DNA of 64,000 bases from Trichormus variabilis 0441 (GCF_009856605.1 NZ_CP047242.1:680001-744000), one strand, 5' to 3'; shown: positions 25,405-35,508, numbered from the stretch's first letter. Program-made: numbers and translations. The notes: generated by a model from the letters alone, not told the origin.

Positions 25405-27327
25405 TTATTGAATCAAAATTATTGCCTCTTGCACCTTATTAGAAAGAGCTTTTTGTAGTCCTTGCTCAACTTTACTAATTAGTTCGTTAAAAGCATCTTG
25501 ATTTGCTGTCAATTGTTCTTGAATTACCTTGTCTAACTCAGGCTTAACTTGTTTACACATATCTTCAATTTTCCGGTCGTTCAAAAAACTAGAACGAATC
25601 CAACTAGGAACATTGACATTTGTTTTAATTGCCTCTTTCACCGTCTCTCGATTTAGCTCCATACCTGCTGCTATTACCGAAGCCCCGTAAACTAATGCAA
25701 TAGGCCAGGTCAAATGTCCAGTCAGTATGAGAGTGATGATACTGGCGAGAGTACCACCACCAATTAAAACATTAACGATGAATGCTACGGTTTCGCCTAA
25801 GATAGCGTCTCCAATACGCAACTCTGGGTTAACTAAAGCAGGCTCAATACTATCTTCAAATCTCAAACTGCTTCTGGGTATATGGAACTTGCGACATATC
25901 GGGTCAGTTTCTGCGGCTAAATCTGGTTGAATTTTCTGATTAAACCAACTGATACATTGGTTGTTAACTATCTTTTGAGCTATATCACTTTGCAGCCACT
26001 TTTCTGCTCGCTGCTTCATGGAGGTTTCCAAATCAGCTAAAGTACGGATTTGGTTTTTTTGCCAATCTTTTACTCCTGGTCTAACTGCGTTCTCAATTAA
26101 CCCCTCGGCTAATGGCTTGGTCAAGGATTCTATTAACTCTGGAATATGTTTACCAATCAATTCTTTGAGCTGGTTGGATTCCAACAGTTTATTGACTTCT
26201 TGTTTAAAAGCATTAGCTCGTAAGTCCCAGCGTCCCACCCGCGCTAAACCCAAGGCAATACATCTTTCTGGCTCTGGGTCTGGACGCAGCAGGGTTTGTG
26301 GTTCAGGGAAAAATTCCTGACAAAGTTGATGGGTAAATTTCATCCGAGATGCACCACCAGTCATTAACACTAGTTTCGGTGTGATACCTTGCTGGTCTAA
26401 CTTTTGTTTTGCTTCCTTTAATGCTGAGTGAAATGATTGTAACCAACTTTTTTCCCCTAGTTCGGGTAAAGGTTGGTTCAATATTTCTTCCATCATTAAT
26501 TTGTTGACTTGGGGGATAAAATAAATCTGTTCGTTGATAGATTCAAAGCCACGGGCAAAGGATTGAGAATCGCTATAAAGCTGTTCGTTAGAAAAGTAAT
26601 CTTCCTTAGCTTTGCGACAGGCTAATTCACAACGCGCTTGATGATGGGGATATTCCTGAAATACTTTTTCTAGTAATGACTTTTGTTCGTGTTTGGCGAG
26701 AGTTTTAGTAAAAATAGCTTGATCAATTAAAGATGCTCCTAAAGCATTATTACCAAAATCTAAAGGTATTTCTTGTAAGCTTTTAACTAAGGTAAAATCT
26801 GTAGTTGAAGAACCAATATCAACAATTAGTACTGACGAAATAAGTTTTTCATATTCTAGTTTCCCGGCTTCCTTAGCCTGCATAAAAGCTGCCCTTGATT
26901 CGGGAACAACATTTAGCAAAGAAATGCCGGCTTGTTGTAGTAGTTGTCGATATTCGGAACGTTCTTTCACTGACCATCCTGAAGGACAACCAACGTAAAA
27001 GTAAGTATTGTCTTGAGTTTCAATTTGCCTACTTTGTTTTAGTAGGTGGTAGTAGGTGGCAATAAAAGTACTAATGGTTTTGCGATATTTGGGATCGTTA
27101 TTGGGTTTTTCCTTGAAAGTAATTGCTAGTTGCGTCACACCAGCTTGAATTAAGGCTTGTTCACCGACTAGATAACCTAATTGAGGATGCCAACCCAGTG
27201 CTGTGATTTGGTTTTTTTTGTTATTAATCTCCAACATTTGGGGCGGTTCGATACTCTCCACAATTGCCTTAGCAACTGCTGTTTCACCGTGTCCCAAATC
27301 AAAACCGACTATTTCTAAAATTTCCAT
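25405..27327 (-). CDS. Hsp70/actin-type ATPase fused to a C-terminal membrane hairpin
   Basis: A 640-residue protein. Residues 1-365 form an Hsp70/actin-fold ATPase: phosphate-1 loop VGFDLGHGETAVAK (7-20), phosphate-2 loop VLIVDIGSSTTDFTL (166-180), adenosine motif LVLMTGGASRMK (319-330). There is no standard Hsp70 peptide-binding domain. Residues 370-500 are helical, 510-557 contain two hydrophobic stretches (GETVAFIVNVLIGGGTLASIITLIL and WPIALVYGASVIAAGM), and the last 80 residues are amphipathic and polar. This suggests a nucleotide-driven switch attached to a membrane. It lies 12 bp after a gene for a two-helix membrane protein, so the two are surely co-translated. Not DnaK or MreB; resembles poorly studied Hsp70-like proteins. 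Function unknown. Confidence 0.8.
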   Translation of the reverse strand: MEILEIVGFDLGHGETAVAKAIVESIEPPQMLEINNKKNQITALGWHPQLGYLVGEQALIQAGVTQLAITFKEKPNNDPKYRKTISTFIATYYHLLKQSRQIETQDNTYFYVGCPSGWSVKERSEYRQLLQQAGISLLNVVPESRAAFMQAKEAGKLEYEKLISSVLIVDIGSSTTDFTLVKSLQEIPLDFGNNALGASLIDQAIFTKTLAKHEQKSLLEKVFQEYPHHQARCELACRKAKEDYFSNEQLYSDSQSFARGFESINEQIYFIPQVNKLMMEEILNQPLPELGEKSWLQSFHSALKEAKQKLDQQGITPKLVLMTGGASRMKFTHQLCQEFFPEPQTLLRPDPEPERCIALGLARVGRWDLRANAFKQEVNKLLESNQLKELIGKHIPELIESLTKPLAEGLIENAVRPGVKDWQKNQIRTLADLETSMKQRAEKWLQSDIAQKIVNNQCISWFNQKIQPDLAAETDPICRKFHIPRSSLRFEDSIEPALVNPELRIGDAILGETVAFIVNVLIGGGTLASIITLILTGHLTWPIALVYGASVIAAGMELNRETVKEAIKTNVNVPSWIRSSFLNDRKIEDMCKQVKPELDKVIQEQLTANQDAFNELISKVEQGLQKALSNKVQEAIILIQ

Positions 27328-27339
27328 ACTACATATTGT

Positions 27340-28239
27340 CTATGATTCTCTGGCTTGCGAGTATGCTGGCTCAATTACCCTACCCCGTCTTAGCAAGCGA
27401 TCGCCTCTCAACAAAGCTGGCGTAATCGTGACATAATCTTGGTTATCAGGGTCGATACTTGGCTCAAAGTCAAAATAAGTGCGATCGCTATCAGGTTCTT
27501 TTGCTTGGTAAATTTGAGCGCGAATCCCTTGAGACATCAAAACTTGTGGCAAAAGTTTCGTTAGTTCCATCACCATCTGGGGTTTATTCAAAGACGACGC
27601 ACCCATAAGTCTTTGCAAGAAATTCAAGAGTTCCGGCAATTCTTCCATATTCCGTTCATCTTTGGCTTTGTCAGAGTCAGCAAATCTAGCAACTACTAAA
27701 TCGATAGTGTTGAGTGCATCACTCAGTTGAGCTAAAAGAATTGTGCTATCTACTTTGAGGATAGGTTTAGCTAGTTCCCTGACCTCCGGTAAGCTTGAAC
27801 CATTTTTATCAAGTTGCAGCACCACCTCCAATCCTAGCAGCACAGAAGCGAGTAAAATCCCCATCCATGCGCCTGGGGTGGTATTTGTTAGATAAAATAA
27901 CCAACATAAAATACCTGCATAAAGTAGTACTTTTAGCACTTTCAAAATTAATCTATTGGGGGAAGACGTAAGCGCTAGATTAGTAATTTGTTGATGTTCT
28001 GCTACCTCAATCTGAGCAATTCCAACCGCCCCAAGAGTGGGGATTGACTGACGCAACACATCTAAAAAAAATGCAGCTAAACGCACTTGAGTTATATTGA
28101 GTTCGCTAACATAAATTCTTTCTAGATTGTCAAGTTCATTTTGAACGAGTTTAACTACATCTTCAATATTACTTAAGTTATTAATCTCTGTCTGAAGTTG
28201 ATTACCTTCTTCGCTAAAAAGTGAAGTTATCGTTTTCAT
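27340..28239 (-). CDS. membrane partner of the Hsp70-like ATPase, unknown function
   Basis: A 299-residue protein with no family I recognise. Residues 1-95 are helical and acidic (coiled-coil-like segment IEDVVKLVQNELDNLERIYVS). Two transmembrane helices span about 98-118 and 123-143, separated by a short TNTTPGAW turn, so both ends face the same side. Residues 150-299 are soluble, with helices around LAQLSDALNTIDLVVARFADS and FLQRLMGASSLNKPQMVMELTKLLPQVL. It is the first gene of a two-gene operon; the downstream ATPase also has a membrane hairpin, so the two probably form one membrane complex. Confidence 0.75.
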   Translation of the reverse strand: MKTITSLFSEEGNQLQTEINNLSNIEDVVKLVQNELDNLERIYVSELNITQVRLAAFFLDVLRQSIPTLGAVGIAQIEVAEHQQITNLALTSSPNRLILKVLKVLLYAGILCWLFYLTNTTPGAWMGILLASVLLGLEVVLQLDKNGSSLPEVRELAKPILKVDSTILLAQLSDALNTIDLVVARFADSDKAKDERNMEELPELLNFLQRLMGASSLNKPQMVMELTKLLPQVLMSQGIRAQIYQAKEPDSDRTYFDFEPSIDPDNQDYVTITPALLRGDRLLRRGRVIEPAYSQARES

Positions 28240-28338
28240 TACGATGCTTAAAAATTAAATTTTTGCCGGATCATTTTATGCTTGTGTGCAGTATATCTAT
28301 TTTAGAGCGATTATTTGGAAATGCTTGACAAAAGTAAA

Positions 28339-28359
28339 GGATGAGCGCCTAGCCCATCC
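28339..28359 (-). terminator. hairpin downstream of glgB
   Basis: On the minus strand GGATG (28355-28359) and CATCC (28339-28343) pair across an 11-base loop, followed by TTTACTTTT. It lies 29-49 bases after the glgB stop and can separate glgB from the downstream operon. Confidence 0.5.
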
Positions 28360-28387
28360 CTAAGATAAAAACAATGTGATGTATTGT

Positions 28388-30682
28388 TTAAGAACCTGAT
28401 GCTTTAGCCGTTTTTTCCTTATCCATCTTCAAAATCAAAACTCCCAGAGGTGGTAAACATAAATCCAGTGAATAGGGGCGACTGTGCATCGACCAATCAT
28501 CAGTCCACTTACCACCTAAGTTACCCATGTTGCTACCGCCATACTGACGAGCATCACTATTGAATAACTCGGTGTAAAAACCTTTTTCTGGGACACCAAT
28601 ACGGTAATGAGAATGAGGCTGGGGTGTGAAGTTACAAACCACCACAACGAAATTCTCAGTATCTTTTTCACGGCGAATAAACGAGACTACGCTGTGGCGA
28701 TTATCGCTACAATCAATCCAATCAAACCCTTCTCTAGCAAAATCTAAAGTGTATAAAGCAGGTTCAGAACGGTAAAGTTTATTCAGTTCAGTGAAGAATT
28801 TTTTCAACTGTTGGTGTGGTTCAAACTGTAACAAAGGCCACTCCAAGTCAGCCCAAACATTCCACTCACTCCATTGCCCAAATTCCATGCTCATAAACAT
28901 GGTTTTCTTACCTGGGTGAGCAAACATATAGGCAAACAGACAACGCACATTTGCCAACTTCTGCCACTTATCACCAGGCATTTTACCGATGATATTGCTC
29001 TTACCATGTACGACTTCATCATGGGATAGAGCCAGCATGAAGTTCTCACTGTGGTTATACCACATACTAAAGGTGACGTTGTTTTGGTGGAATTGCCTAA
29101 ACCAAGGGTCCATGCTGAAATAATCCAGCATATCGTGCATCCAGCCCATGTTCCACTTGAGGTTAAATCCTAAACCACCTGTGTAGGTAGGCCAAGACAC
29201 CATCGGCCAATCTGTGGATTCTTCCGCAATGGAAAGCACACCAGGAAAATAGCTAAAAAGCAAGTGATTTACCTGACGCAGAAAATCTGCTGCTTCTAGA
29301 TTTTCTCTACCACCGTACTGGTTAGGCAACCATTCGCCCTCTTTGCGACAGTAGTCGAGATAAAGCATGGAAGCCACCGCATCAACACGAATACCATCTA
29401 TGTGGTATTTGTCAAACCAGAACAGGGCATTTGCTACCAAAAAGTTGCGGACTTCGTTCCGGCTATAATTGAAAACCAGAGTCCCCCACTCTTTATGTTC
29501 ACCTTTACGGGAGTCGGCGTGTTCATATAGGTGAGTACCATCAAAGAAGGCTAAACCATGCCCATCCTTGGGGAAGTGACCAGGAACCCAATCGACAATT
29601 ACACCGATGTTGTTTTGGTGACACTGATCAACAAAATACATAAAGTCTTCAGGAGTCCCAAAACGCGAAGTAGGGGCGTAGTATCCTGTTACCTGATAAC
29701 CCCAAGACCCATCAAAAGGATGTTCGGCGATTGGTAATAATTCTATGTGGGTATATCCTAGTTCTTTAACATAGGGAATGAGTCTGCTGGCTAGTTCCCG
29801 ATATGTTAAAAAACGTGCGCCTGGATTGAGTTCTGAAGCAATGACTACAGGCTCAGTTTCACCATTAGGTAGTTTAGCTGGTTCTGCACTAGCAGCGTGT
29901 AACCAAGAACCCAGGTGTACTTCATAAACTGAAATCGGCTGGGTTAAAGGATCTGTATGACGGCGCTGTTCTAACCAGTTTTCGTCACTCCAGTTGTATG
30001 AATTTAAGTTACTAACAATTGAGGCTGTTTTGGGGCGGGGTTCTTGTTGAAAACCGAAGGGGTCGGATTTTTCATAAATATGCCCTGCAAAATTTTTGAT
30101 TTCGTATTTGTAATGCTCCCCTACCCCGATTTCGGGAATGAATAATTCCCAAACGCCAGTAGCGCCTTTACGCATCTGATGTTTACGTCCATCCCAGAGG
30201 TTGAAATCTCCCAAAACAGAGACATTTCGAGCATTGGGGGCCCAGACTGCAAAGTAAACACCTGTAACGCCATCTACTTCTGTGAAATGCGCTCCCAGTT
30301 TTTCGTAAATGCGATGGTGATTACCTTCAGCAAACAAATGTAAGTCAAAGTCTGTTAAACGAGGGGAACGAAAAGCGTAAGGATCGTAGGAAACACGCTC
30401 ATGTTCTCCTTCTTTAGTTTTTAACTGGTAGTTTGATAGTTCGGAAGTTTCAATAATACATTCAAAAAAGTGTGGATCATGCACCGTCTGCATGGCGTAT
30501 TCTTGCCGTTGTTCTGGAAGAACGACCCATGCTGCACTGGCATTTGGTAGGTAGGCTCTCACAACCCAAACGTTTTTGCCGTTTTGTTCTATGGGATGAG
30601 AACCGAGGATTTCAAAAGGATCATGATGCTGGTTCCAGACGATGCGGTTAACCTGTTCAGGAGCGATCGTGGTCATGGGCAT
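28388..30682 (-). CDS. glgB: 1,4-alpha-glucan branching enzyme
   Basis: A 764-residue GH13 enzyme that introduces alpha-1,6 branches into glycogen. Domains: N-terminal carbohydrate-binding module (about 1-110), CBM48 (about 125-215, [25 protein letters not shown]), a catalytic barrel with [40 protein letters not shown], the nucleophile region [17 protein letters not shown], the acid/base [10 protein letters not shown] and [11 protein letters not shown], and a C-terminal beta domain. All catalytic motifs are intact. It starts [10 protein letters not shown]; either the first or third residue could be the true start. Stand-alone gene with repeat-rich upstream DNA. Confidence 0.97.
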   Translation of the reverse strand: MPMTTIAPEQVNRIVWNQHHDPFEILGSHPIEQNGKNVWVVRAYLPNASAAWVVLPEQRQEYAMQTVHDPHFFECIIETSELSNYQLKTKEGEHERVSYDPYAFRSPRLTDFDLHLFAEGNHHRIYEKLGAHFTEVDGVTGVYFAVWAPNARNVSVLGDFNLWDGRKHQMRKGATGVWELFIPEIGVGEHYKYEIKNFAGHIYEKSDPFGFQQEPRPKTASIVSNLNSYNWSDENWLEQRRHTDPLTQPISVYEVHLGSWLHAASAEPAKLPNGETEPVVIASELNPGARFLTYRELASRLIPYVKELGYTHIELLPIAEHPFDGSWGYQVTGYYAPTSRFGTPEDFMYFVDQCHQNNIGVIVDWVPGHFPKDGHGLAFFDGTHLYEHADSRKGEHKEWGTLVFNYSRNEVRNFLVANALFWFDKYHIDGIRVDAVASMLYLDYCRKEGEWLPNQYGGRENLEAADFLRQVNHLLFSYFPGVLSIAEESTDWPMVSWPTYTGGLGFNLKWNMGWMHDMLDYFSMDPWFRQFHQNNVTFSMWYNHSENFMLALSHDEVVHGKSNIIGKMPGDKWQKLANVRCLFAYMFAHPGKKTMFMSMEFGQWSEWNVWADLEWPLLQFEPHQQLKKFFTELNKLYRSEPALYTLDFAREGFDWIDCSDNRHSVVSFIRREKDTENFVVVVCNFTPQPHSHYRIGVPEKGFYTELFNSDARQYGGSNMGNLGGKWTDDWSMHSRPYSLDLCLPPLGVLILKMDKEKTAKASGS

Positions 30683-31044
30683 TAAGCTACCTACGTAGAA
30701 TAAATTGGTTGACTAAATTGAGTTTTGTATATATATATTCTTTACATTTATTTGCAATTTTGTCGCCACCGTTATCGTATCGCACAATGTGTCATTGGGA
30801 TGGAGTTTTTGCCAGTGGTCAGTGGTCAGTAGTCAGTAGCATTCGCGCAGCTTGTACCCTTGGGAAAAGATACGTAAAAACCATAGGACTTAGGCACCCA
30901 GATTTTCTGCTGAGACCGGGTGTAGGGGTGTAAGGGTTTCAAACATTTATTGGTAAGTTATGAGCCACCCAAAAGGGATAAGATATTAAACCATTCCAAA
31001 AACAACTGACAACTGACAACTGACAACTGACAACTGACCAATTC
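30683..31044. other. gene-free repeat-rich stretch upstream of glgB
   Basis: A 362-bp gap that must contain the glgB promoter near its left end. It has GTCAGTGGTCAGTAGTCAGT repeats (30818-30837) and, at the right, ACTGACAACTGACAACTGAC repeats (31000-31040). Between them is a CACCC..GGGATAAGATATTAAACCAT..CAACTGAC segment that resembles 16010-16068 upstream of hypE. No coding signal is convincing. Confidence 0.5.
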
Positions 31045-31428
31045 TCACAAATTTAAGAAGGGGAAAAACTGAAGCAGAAATTTACGCATACGGGTCAGGA
31101 AAATAGTTTGTCGTATGTTGGTGCTAAGTTTCGGGGGAGGGCTGATTTGTAATTGTTCTTGTAATTGTGCATACTCCGCCGCAGTCAGAGGCTGGCCATC
31201 TATGGGCGATCGCGCATCTATAATAATTTCTGTTCGTAATATTTCTTCTGGGATATCCTTGACTGGAGATAGCGCCAAGACTGAATTTCCCCAATGACCA
31301 CTCAACCAAACCAAAATGCTACTGCTGAGAGCGACAATAGATAGTCTTATCCACTTCATGGGATGTCTTGTGAAGTTCTGCATTAATGACCTCAGATACA
31401 TCTGTGTCGTATTTATGTTGTTCTTCAA
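31045..31428 (-). CDS. conserved-looking exported or membrane-anchored small protein
   Basis: A 127-residue protein. A basic N terminus is followed by one hydrophobic segment (about 25-53, KWIRLSIVALSSSILVWLSG) that could be a signal anchor. After it comes a soluble part: DIPEEILRTEIIIDARSPIDGQPLTAAEYAQLQEQL, then a C-terminal basic helix ending FLLQFFPFLNL. The DARSPIDG..LTAAEYAQLQEQL pattern looks conserved rather than random, but I cannot give a family name. Internal methionines at 16 and 24 are alternative starts; the latter would place the hydrophobic segment at the N terminus. Confidence 0.7.
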   Translation of the reverse strand: MKNNINTTQMYLRSLMQNFTRHPMKWIRLSIVALSSSILVWLSGHWGNSVLALSPVKDIPEEILRTEIIIDARSPIDGQPLTAAEYAQLQEQLQISPPPKLSTNIRQTIFLTRMRKFLLQFFPFLNL

Positions 31429-32015
31429 TTGCCAAGGAACTAAAACACTTAACTACGACCCAAATATAGTTGACCTTATTTTATAGATATAGTCGGACTT
31501 TGGTGTTCTCTCAGGAACGGAGGTGATTTTTAATTATGAATTTAGATAATTACTAATTCTTATGAGATAAATAAATTACTCAAAGGCTTCGGCACCAAAA
31601 CGGAAAACAGTAGTATTCCTGTAACATATTTAATTTTTTTATATGTAACGTCACATTATACTGGCATATTAACTTTTCGGTTTTGTATAATATTTAACAA
31701 ATAACTGAATAATAAGCTTTGATTAAGAGTGTTTTAAACTACAATTCTACTTAAAACTTGTGTTTGAATAAGCTCCAAGTAAATCCAGATAGAAGAAAGA
31801 CAGAGAGGAGAAGGCTTGAGAAAATAAGTTTGCTCTTTGCCAAGAGGTTTTTAACTTCCACCGCTTGTTGCTGCTTTTCTCTCCTTTTGCCTTCTGCCTT
31901 TCCAATAGACAACTTTTTGCTACTTGATGAGGCTAGTACTTTTGTTCAAACTCATGACCTCCACCAATGAAAGAAAGACTTACTAGAAATCTTTCTTGGA
32001 AAGGTTATCAATTAT
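31429..32015. other. 587-bp gene-free AT-rich stretch
   Basis: AT-rich intergenic DNA holding the promoter of the small exported protein at its left end. Positions 31790-31910 contain purine-rich then pyrimidine-rich text (AGAAAGACAGAGAGGAGAAGG, then TTTTGCCTTCTGCCTTT) that recurs between genes in this group of cyanobacteria and opens a false 70-codon frame. I see no RNA gene. Confidence 0.4.
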
Positions 32016-32204
32016 CTAGGGGGTAGTAGTAGGACTAGCAGCAGGGGTAGTTGCCGCAGGGGTAGTTGCCGCAGGGGTAGCCGCGCCAGTGTCAGTTGGC
32101 TCACCTGTAGCAGGGGTTGTTTGATCACCGCCACCGCCTTCGCAAGCTCCGAGAAATGCAGCCAGACTTAACATTAGAGCAAAACCAAAGATTTTAGTTC
32201 TCAT
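32016..32204 (-). CDS. small Ala/Thr/Pro-rich lipoprotein
   Basis: A 62-residue precursor with a classic lipoprotein signal: MRTKIFGFALMLSLAAFLGAC, lipobox LGAC with Cys21 as the lipid-bearing residue. The mature part is acidic glycine-rich (EGGGGD) and then a low-complexity tail with PAATTPAATTPAAS repeats. This is likely a cell-surface or periplasmic small lipoprotein. The DNA of the tail is a short tandem GCAGGGGTAGTTGCC repeat, so length may vary between strains. A good Shine-Dalgarno (GAGGAG) lies upstream of the start. Confidence 0.75.
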   Translation of the reverse strand: MRTKIFGFALMLSLAAFLGACEGGGGDQTTPATGEPTDTGAATPAATTPAATTPAASPTTTP

Positions 32205-32683
32205 ATAACTCCTCTTTCACCAATTGTGGCAATAAAATTTTTCGCCTGTTGAATACGATAACCTATTTATTGCAAGTTTTTAAAACCGCACATATTACAT
32301 ATTTATTTGATTTAGTTATTATGTACAAGACTGATTAGTATGCCCTGGATTGAAAAAGACGCTGGAGATTAGGGGCTAGGGACTGGGAAGCGCTTAGTCT
32401 AAGTATAGAAAAGCGATTCTTTTCATTTCCCTTTTCCTTGACCTTTGCCTTTTTGATCAGCTGTCAGGCATTGAACTTGCACATCTTTTCGTGCTGGCTG
32501 TTGACATTTAACTGTCAGCAGTCAGCAAACCATACAAGTGACTATGTAATTTAAAAGCGTCATAGCTTATCTTGCTCAAGTACTTACCTAACATTAAGTG
32601 TACTTATCACAAAAAAGGCGAGTTCAACCTTAGCAAAATCAGATAAACGGTCTAGAATACATTATTTTATATCTGTAAAAATT
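32205..32683. other. 479-bp gene-free region before the division genes
   Basis: Contains the divergent promoters of the small lipoprotein (minus) and the FtsL-like/ftsI pair (plus). A CTGTCAG repeat occurs at 32459-32465 and again around 32512-32526. No ORF or RNA fold of note. Confidence 0.4.
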
Positions 32684-33361
32684 ATGGCTGCTGTTCGCAA
32701 ATCGGATGTTTCTGTAACTGGTGGTTGGTTTCGGCGAGGTTCTACCTCATCTTTAAGAAAGCGGCGGACTAGTCCGGGGTCAATAATGAGCAATGATTCT
32801 AAACTTGCCACCGAACCCGCATTAATTCCCCCAGCAAGACAGCGACGTTCCTCGAATAATGTATCTTTCTCTGGGAAAACAAGGGTACAGAGTCCGGCAA
32901 CACAACAAACTTCTAATCTCACAGCCAAGCCCAATCGCAGACAAAGAGGTCTTCAATCACATTCACAGCACCTGCCTGTTGTACCTACTGCCAAAGCATT
33001 ACCTTTATGGTTACTGCGACTACACAGCATACATCGTTACTCTTCAATCGCCGCATTTTTATTAGTAGCAGGAACTTTAACAGTTTATGGATTGACAGTA
33101 TATACCCAAGAATTGTGGAGTCAAGGTTACAGCCGACTACAAAAGCTACAACGCGATGAGCGACAAATTACCACAACTAACGCGACACTAACTCACAAAA
33201 TGGCTGAGGAAGCAGAAACACCATCGGCGGGATTAATATCACCAACTCCAGCTAGGACTATTTTCTTATCTCCACTACCTCAGAAACCAGAGGTAGTATC
33301 TCCTAGTTCCACAGCGAATCAACAACCGCAACCATTAAATTCTCCACGACTGGGATATTAA
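32684..33361 (+). CDS. FtsL-like bitopic division protein candidate
   Basis: A 225-residue protein: a basic, disordered N-terminal ~100 residues (RRGSTSSLRKRRTSPG), one transmembrane helix at about 120-140 (SSIAAFLLVAGTLTVYGLTVY), then a short coiled coil (YSRLQKLQRDERQITTTNATLTHKMAEEAE) and a proline-rich tail containing TIFLSPLP. A cytoplasmic basic tail, one helix and a leucine-zipper-like periplasmic segment located directly before ftsI is the layout of FtsL in other bacteria. Sequence similarity is too weak to claim identity. It lies 170 bp upstream of ftsI on the same strand. Confidence 0.7.
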   Translation: MAAVRKSDVSVTGGWFRRGSTSSLRKRRTSPGSIMSNDSKLATEPALIPPARQRRSSNNVSFSGKTRVQSPATQQTSNLTAKPNRRQRGLQSHSQHLPVVPTAKALPLWLLRLHSIHRYSSIAAFLLVAGTLTVYGLTVYTQELWSQGYSRLQKLQRDERQITTTNATLTHKMAEEAETPSAGLISPTPARTIFLSPLPQKPEVVSPSSTANQQPQPLNSPRLGY

Positions 33362-33531
33362 TCAATATGGGGAGCGGGAAAAACCACTTTTATGCCTGGC
33401 GATGAACAAAGTTCATGGAGGTGGACTTTCCATGTAAACAGCTATCGAGTATGTGGTATTGTGGTTCACACCTGTGATGAGACTAATAGCTAAAAACTGA
33501 ATAACTCACAACTGACTAACTGAGCAGAGTA

Positions 33532-35361
33532 ATGCAAAAGTCACCAAGTAGATTGAAGTTTAGAAAGTTTCAAAAGCCGGAGTTCACCAGGCGCAAAAGG
33601 GTACCGCAAAAGGTGGCAATGAAGACAATCGCCCCCAATACCCAAGAGCCATTAACAAGTGCCAAAACCAGACTTTTGATTGTCTGGGGCATATTAATGA
33701 CTGCTGGACTGGGGTTGGCAATTAATGTGTATAACTTGCAAATTTTGCAGGGAGCAAAACTGACAGAAAGAGCGCGAAACCAACAAATGGTAAGCTTGCG
33801 CCCCTATATGCCTCGCCGCTTGGTGGTGGATCGCAATGATAATGTGTTGGCTGTTGACCGCCCTGTCTATACTTTATATGCCCACCCTAAGCTATTTAAA
33901 AAGACGAACGAAGAAATAAGCGATCGCCTAGCTCCTATTATTGATAGAAACCCTGCTGATTTAGTCAAGATTTTTCAAGGTCGAAAAAGTGGTATTACTT
34001 TGACCTCCTCTTTACCAGAGGAACTGGCCGAGCGCGTCAGGAAATTAAGCTTAGATGGCTTGGAAATGATTCCCAAATATTCCCGCTATTATCCCCAGGA
34101 TGATTTAGTGGCGGATGTAGTGGGATATGTAGACGTTGACCGTCGTGGTCAGGCGGGTGTGGAACGTAGCCAAGAGAAATGGCTAGAACGTTCTGTGAAA
34201 ACAATACGCTTAAGTAGGGCGGGTAATGGGGCTTTGATGCCTGATTATGCTCCTGAAGGTTTTTTAAATTCTGATGATTTGCGGATGCAATTGACTATTG
34301 ACAGTCGTTTGCAAAGGGCTACCAGGAATGCGCTGAAAGAACAGCTAGAAAAGTTTGGCGGGAAACGAGGAGCAGTGATTGTGATGGATGCGATGGATGG
34401 CTCTATCCTCGCTTTGGCATCTCAACCTACTTATAACCCGAATGAATACTCGAAAGCGGATATTTCGCTGTTCAAAAACTGGACGGTGGCTGATCTCTAT
34501 GAGCCTGGTTCGACATTTAAACCATTGAATGTGGCGATCGCTCTGGAAAATGGCGTAATCAAAGCAGATGATGTGTTTAATGATTCTGGTGCAATTCGCA
34601 TCGGTTCTCATACGATTAGAAACGCTCAACGCAACGGTTACGGACGCATCAATATTGCTCAAATTCTCCAAAACTCCAGCAATATTGGCATGGTGCAAAT
34701 GATCCAACGCCTAAAGCCTTCGATTTACTACAATTGGCTGGAACGTTTAGGACTGGGACAACCAGTAGATACAGATTTACCTTTTGCGGTCAGTGGCACA
34801 CTCAAAAGCCAAGAAAAATTTATTCACTCCCCCATTGAACCGGCAACAACTTCTTTTGGACAGGGCTTTTCCTTAACACCCTTACAATTAGTGCAGATGC
34901 ACGGTGCCTTAGCTAACGGTGGTAAATTGGTGACACCTCATGTTGTCCGGGGACTAATTGATACTAAAGGACAAATCCACTACACACCCAATCACCCAGC
35001 ACCAAGGCAAATTTTCTCAGCCGCAACGACCCAAAAAGTTGTGGAAATGATGGAAACGGTAGTTACAGAAGGTACTGGCAAGGTTGCTCAAATCCCTGGC
35101 TATCGCATCGCCGGCAAAACAGGTACAGCCCAAAAAGCCAGTCCTAACGGCGGCTACATCGTTGGCGCTCGGATTACTAGCTTTGTTGCTATTTTACCCG
35201 TTGAATCGCCCCGCTATGTAATTTTGGCCTTAGTTGATGAGCCAAAAGGAGCCAACGCCTACGGTTCAACTGTCGCAGCCCCAATTGTTAAATCCGTTAT
35301 GGAAGCACTAATTCCCATTGAACGCTTAGCACCCAGCCAGCCAATTGAGGAAAAACCTTAA
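33532..35361 (+). CDS. ftsI: septal peptidoglycan transpeptidase FtsI (class B PBP3)
   Basis: A 609-residue class B penicillin-binding protein that cross-links septal peptidoglycan. A basic cytoplasmic tail is followed by one membrane helix (about 45-64, LLIVWGILMTAGLGLAINVY), the PBP dimer domain (about 80-240, RGQAGVERSQEKWL) and the transpeptidase domain. The catalytic motifs are intact: SxxK at Ser327-Lys330 (EPGSTFKP), SxN at Ser382-Asn384 (SSNIG) and KTG at Lys529-Gly531 (AGKTGTAQ). Length and order fit FtsI rather than the elongation PBP2. It is preceded by the FtsL-like gene, a conserved division order. Confidence 0.95.
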   Translation: MQKSPSRLKFRKFQKPEFTRRKRVPQKVAMKTIAPNTQEPLTSAKTRLLIVWGILMTAGLGLAINVYNLQILQGAKLTERARNQQMVSLRPYMPRRLVVDRNDNVLAVDRPVYTLYAHPKLFKKTNEEISDRLAPIIDRNPADLVKIFQGRKSGITLTSSLPEELAERVRKLSLDGLEMIPKYSRYYPQDDLVADVVGYVDVDRRGQAGVERSQEKWLERSVKTIRLSRAGNGALMPDYAPEGFLNSDDLRMQLTIDSRLQRATRNALKEQLEKFGGKRGAVIVMDAMDGSILALASQPTYNPNEYSKADISLFKNWTVADLYEPGSTFKPLNVAIALENGVIKADDVFNDSGAIRIGSHTIRNAQRNGYGRINIAQILQNSSNIGMVQMIQRLKPSIYYNWLERLGLGQPVDTDLPFAVSGTLKSQEKFIHSPIEPATTSFGQGFSLTPLQLVQMHGALANGGKLVTPHVVRGLIDTKGQIHYTPNHPAPRQIFSAATTQKVVEMMETVVTEGTGKVAQIPGYRIAGKTGTAQKASPNGGYIVGARITSFVAILPVESPRYVILALVDEPKGANAYGSTVAAPIVKSVMEALIPIERLAPSQPIEEKP

Positions 35362-35508
35362 ATGGGTAATGACCATTGACCATTGACTAATAACCAATGA
35401 CTTCTTTCTTTATTACCGGAGAAAGAGGTAGACAATGTTACTCGTGTGGAATCTTAGATATTAAGGGTGAAATTAATTTCACGCCTGTGCCAAGTCACTG
35501 AAGATTCC

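Noticed and set aside
25405..27327. DnaK/HscA chaperone identity
   Set aside because: No substrate-binding beta domain or DnaK linker; membrane hairpin instead.
30709..30933. 74-codon plus-strand frame upstream of glgB
   Set aside because: Runs through GTCAGTGGTCAGT repeats and the likely glgB promoter; no protein character.
31758..31970. 70-codon plus-strand frame
   Set aside because: Consists of purine/pyrimidine-rich intergenic repeat text; no start signal or recognisable domain.
32662..32934. 90-codon minus-strand frame
   Set aside because: Lies antisense to the FtsL-like gene, which has a membrane helix and better coding character.
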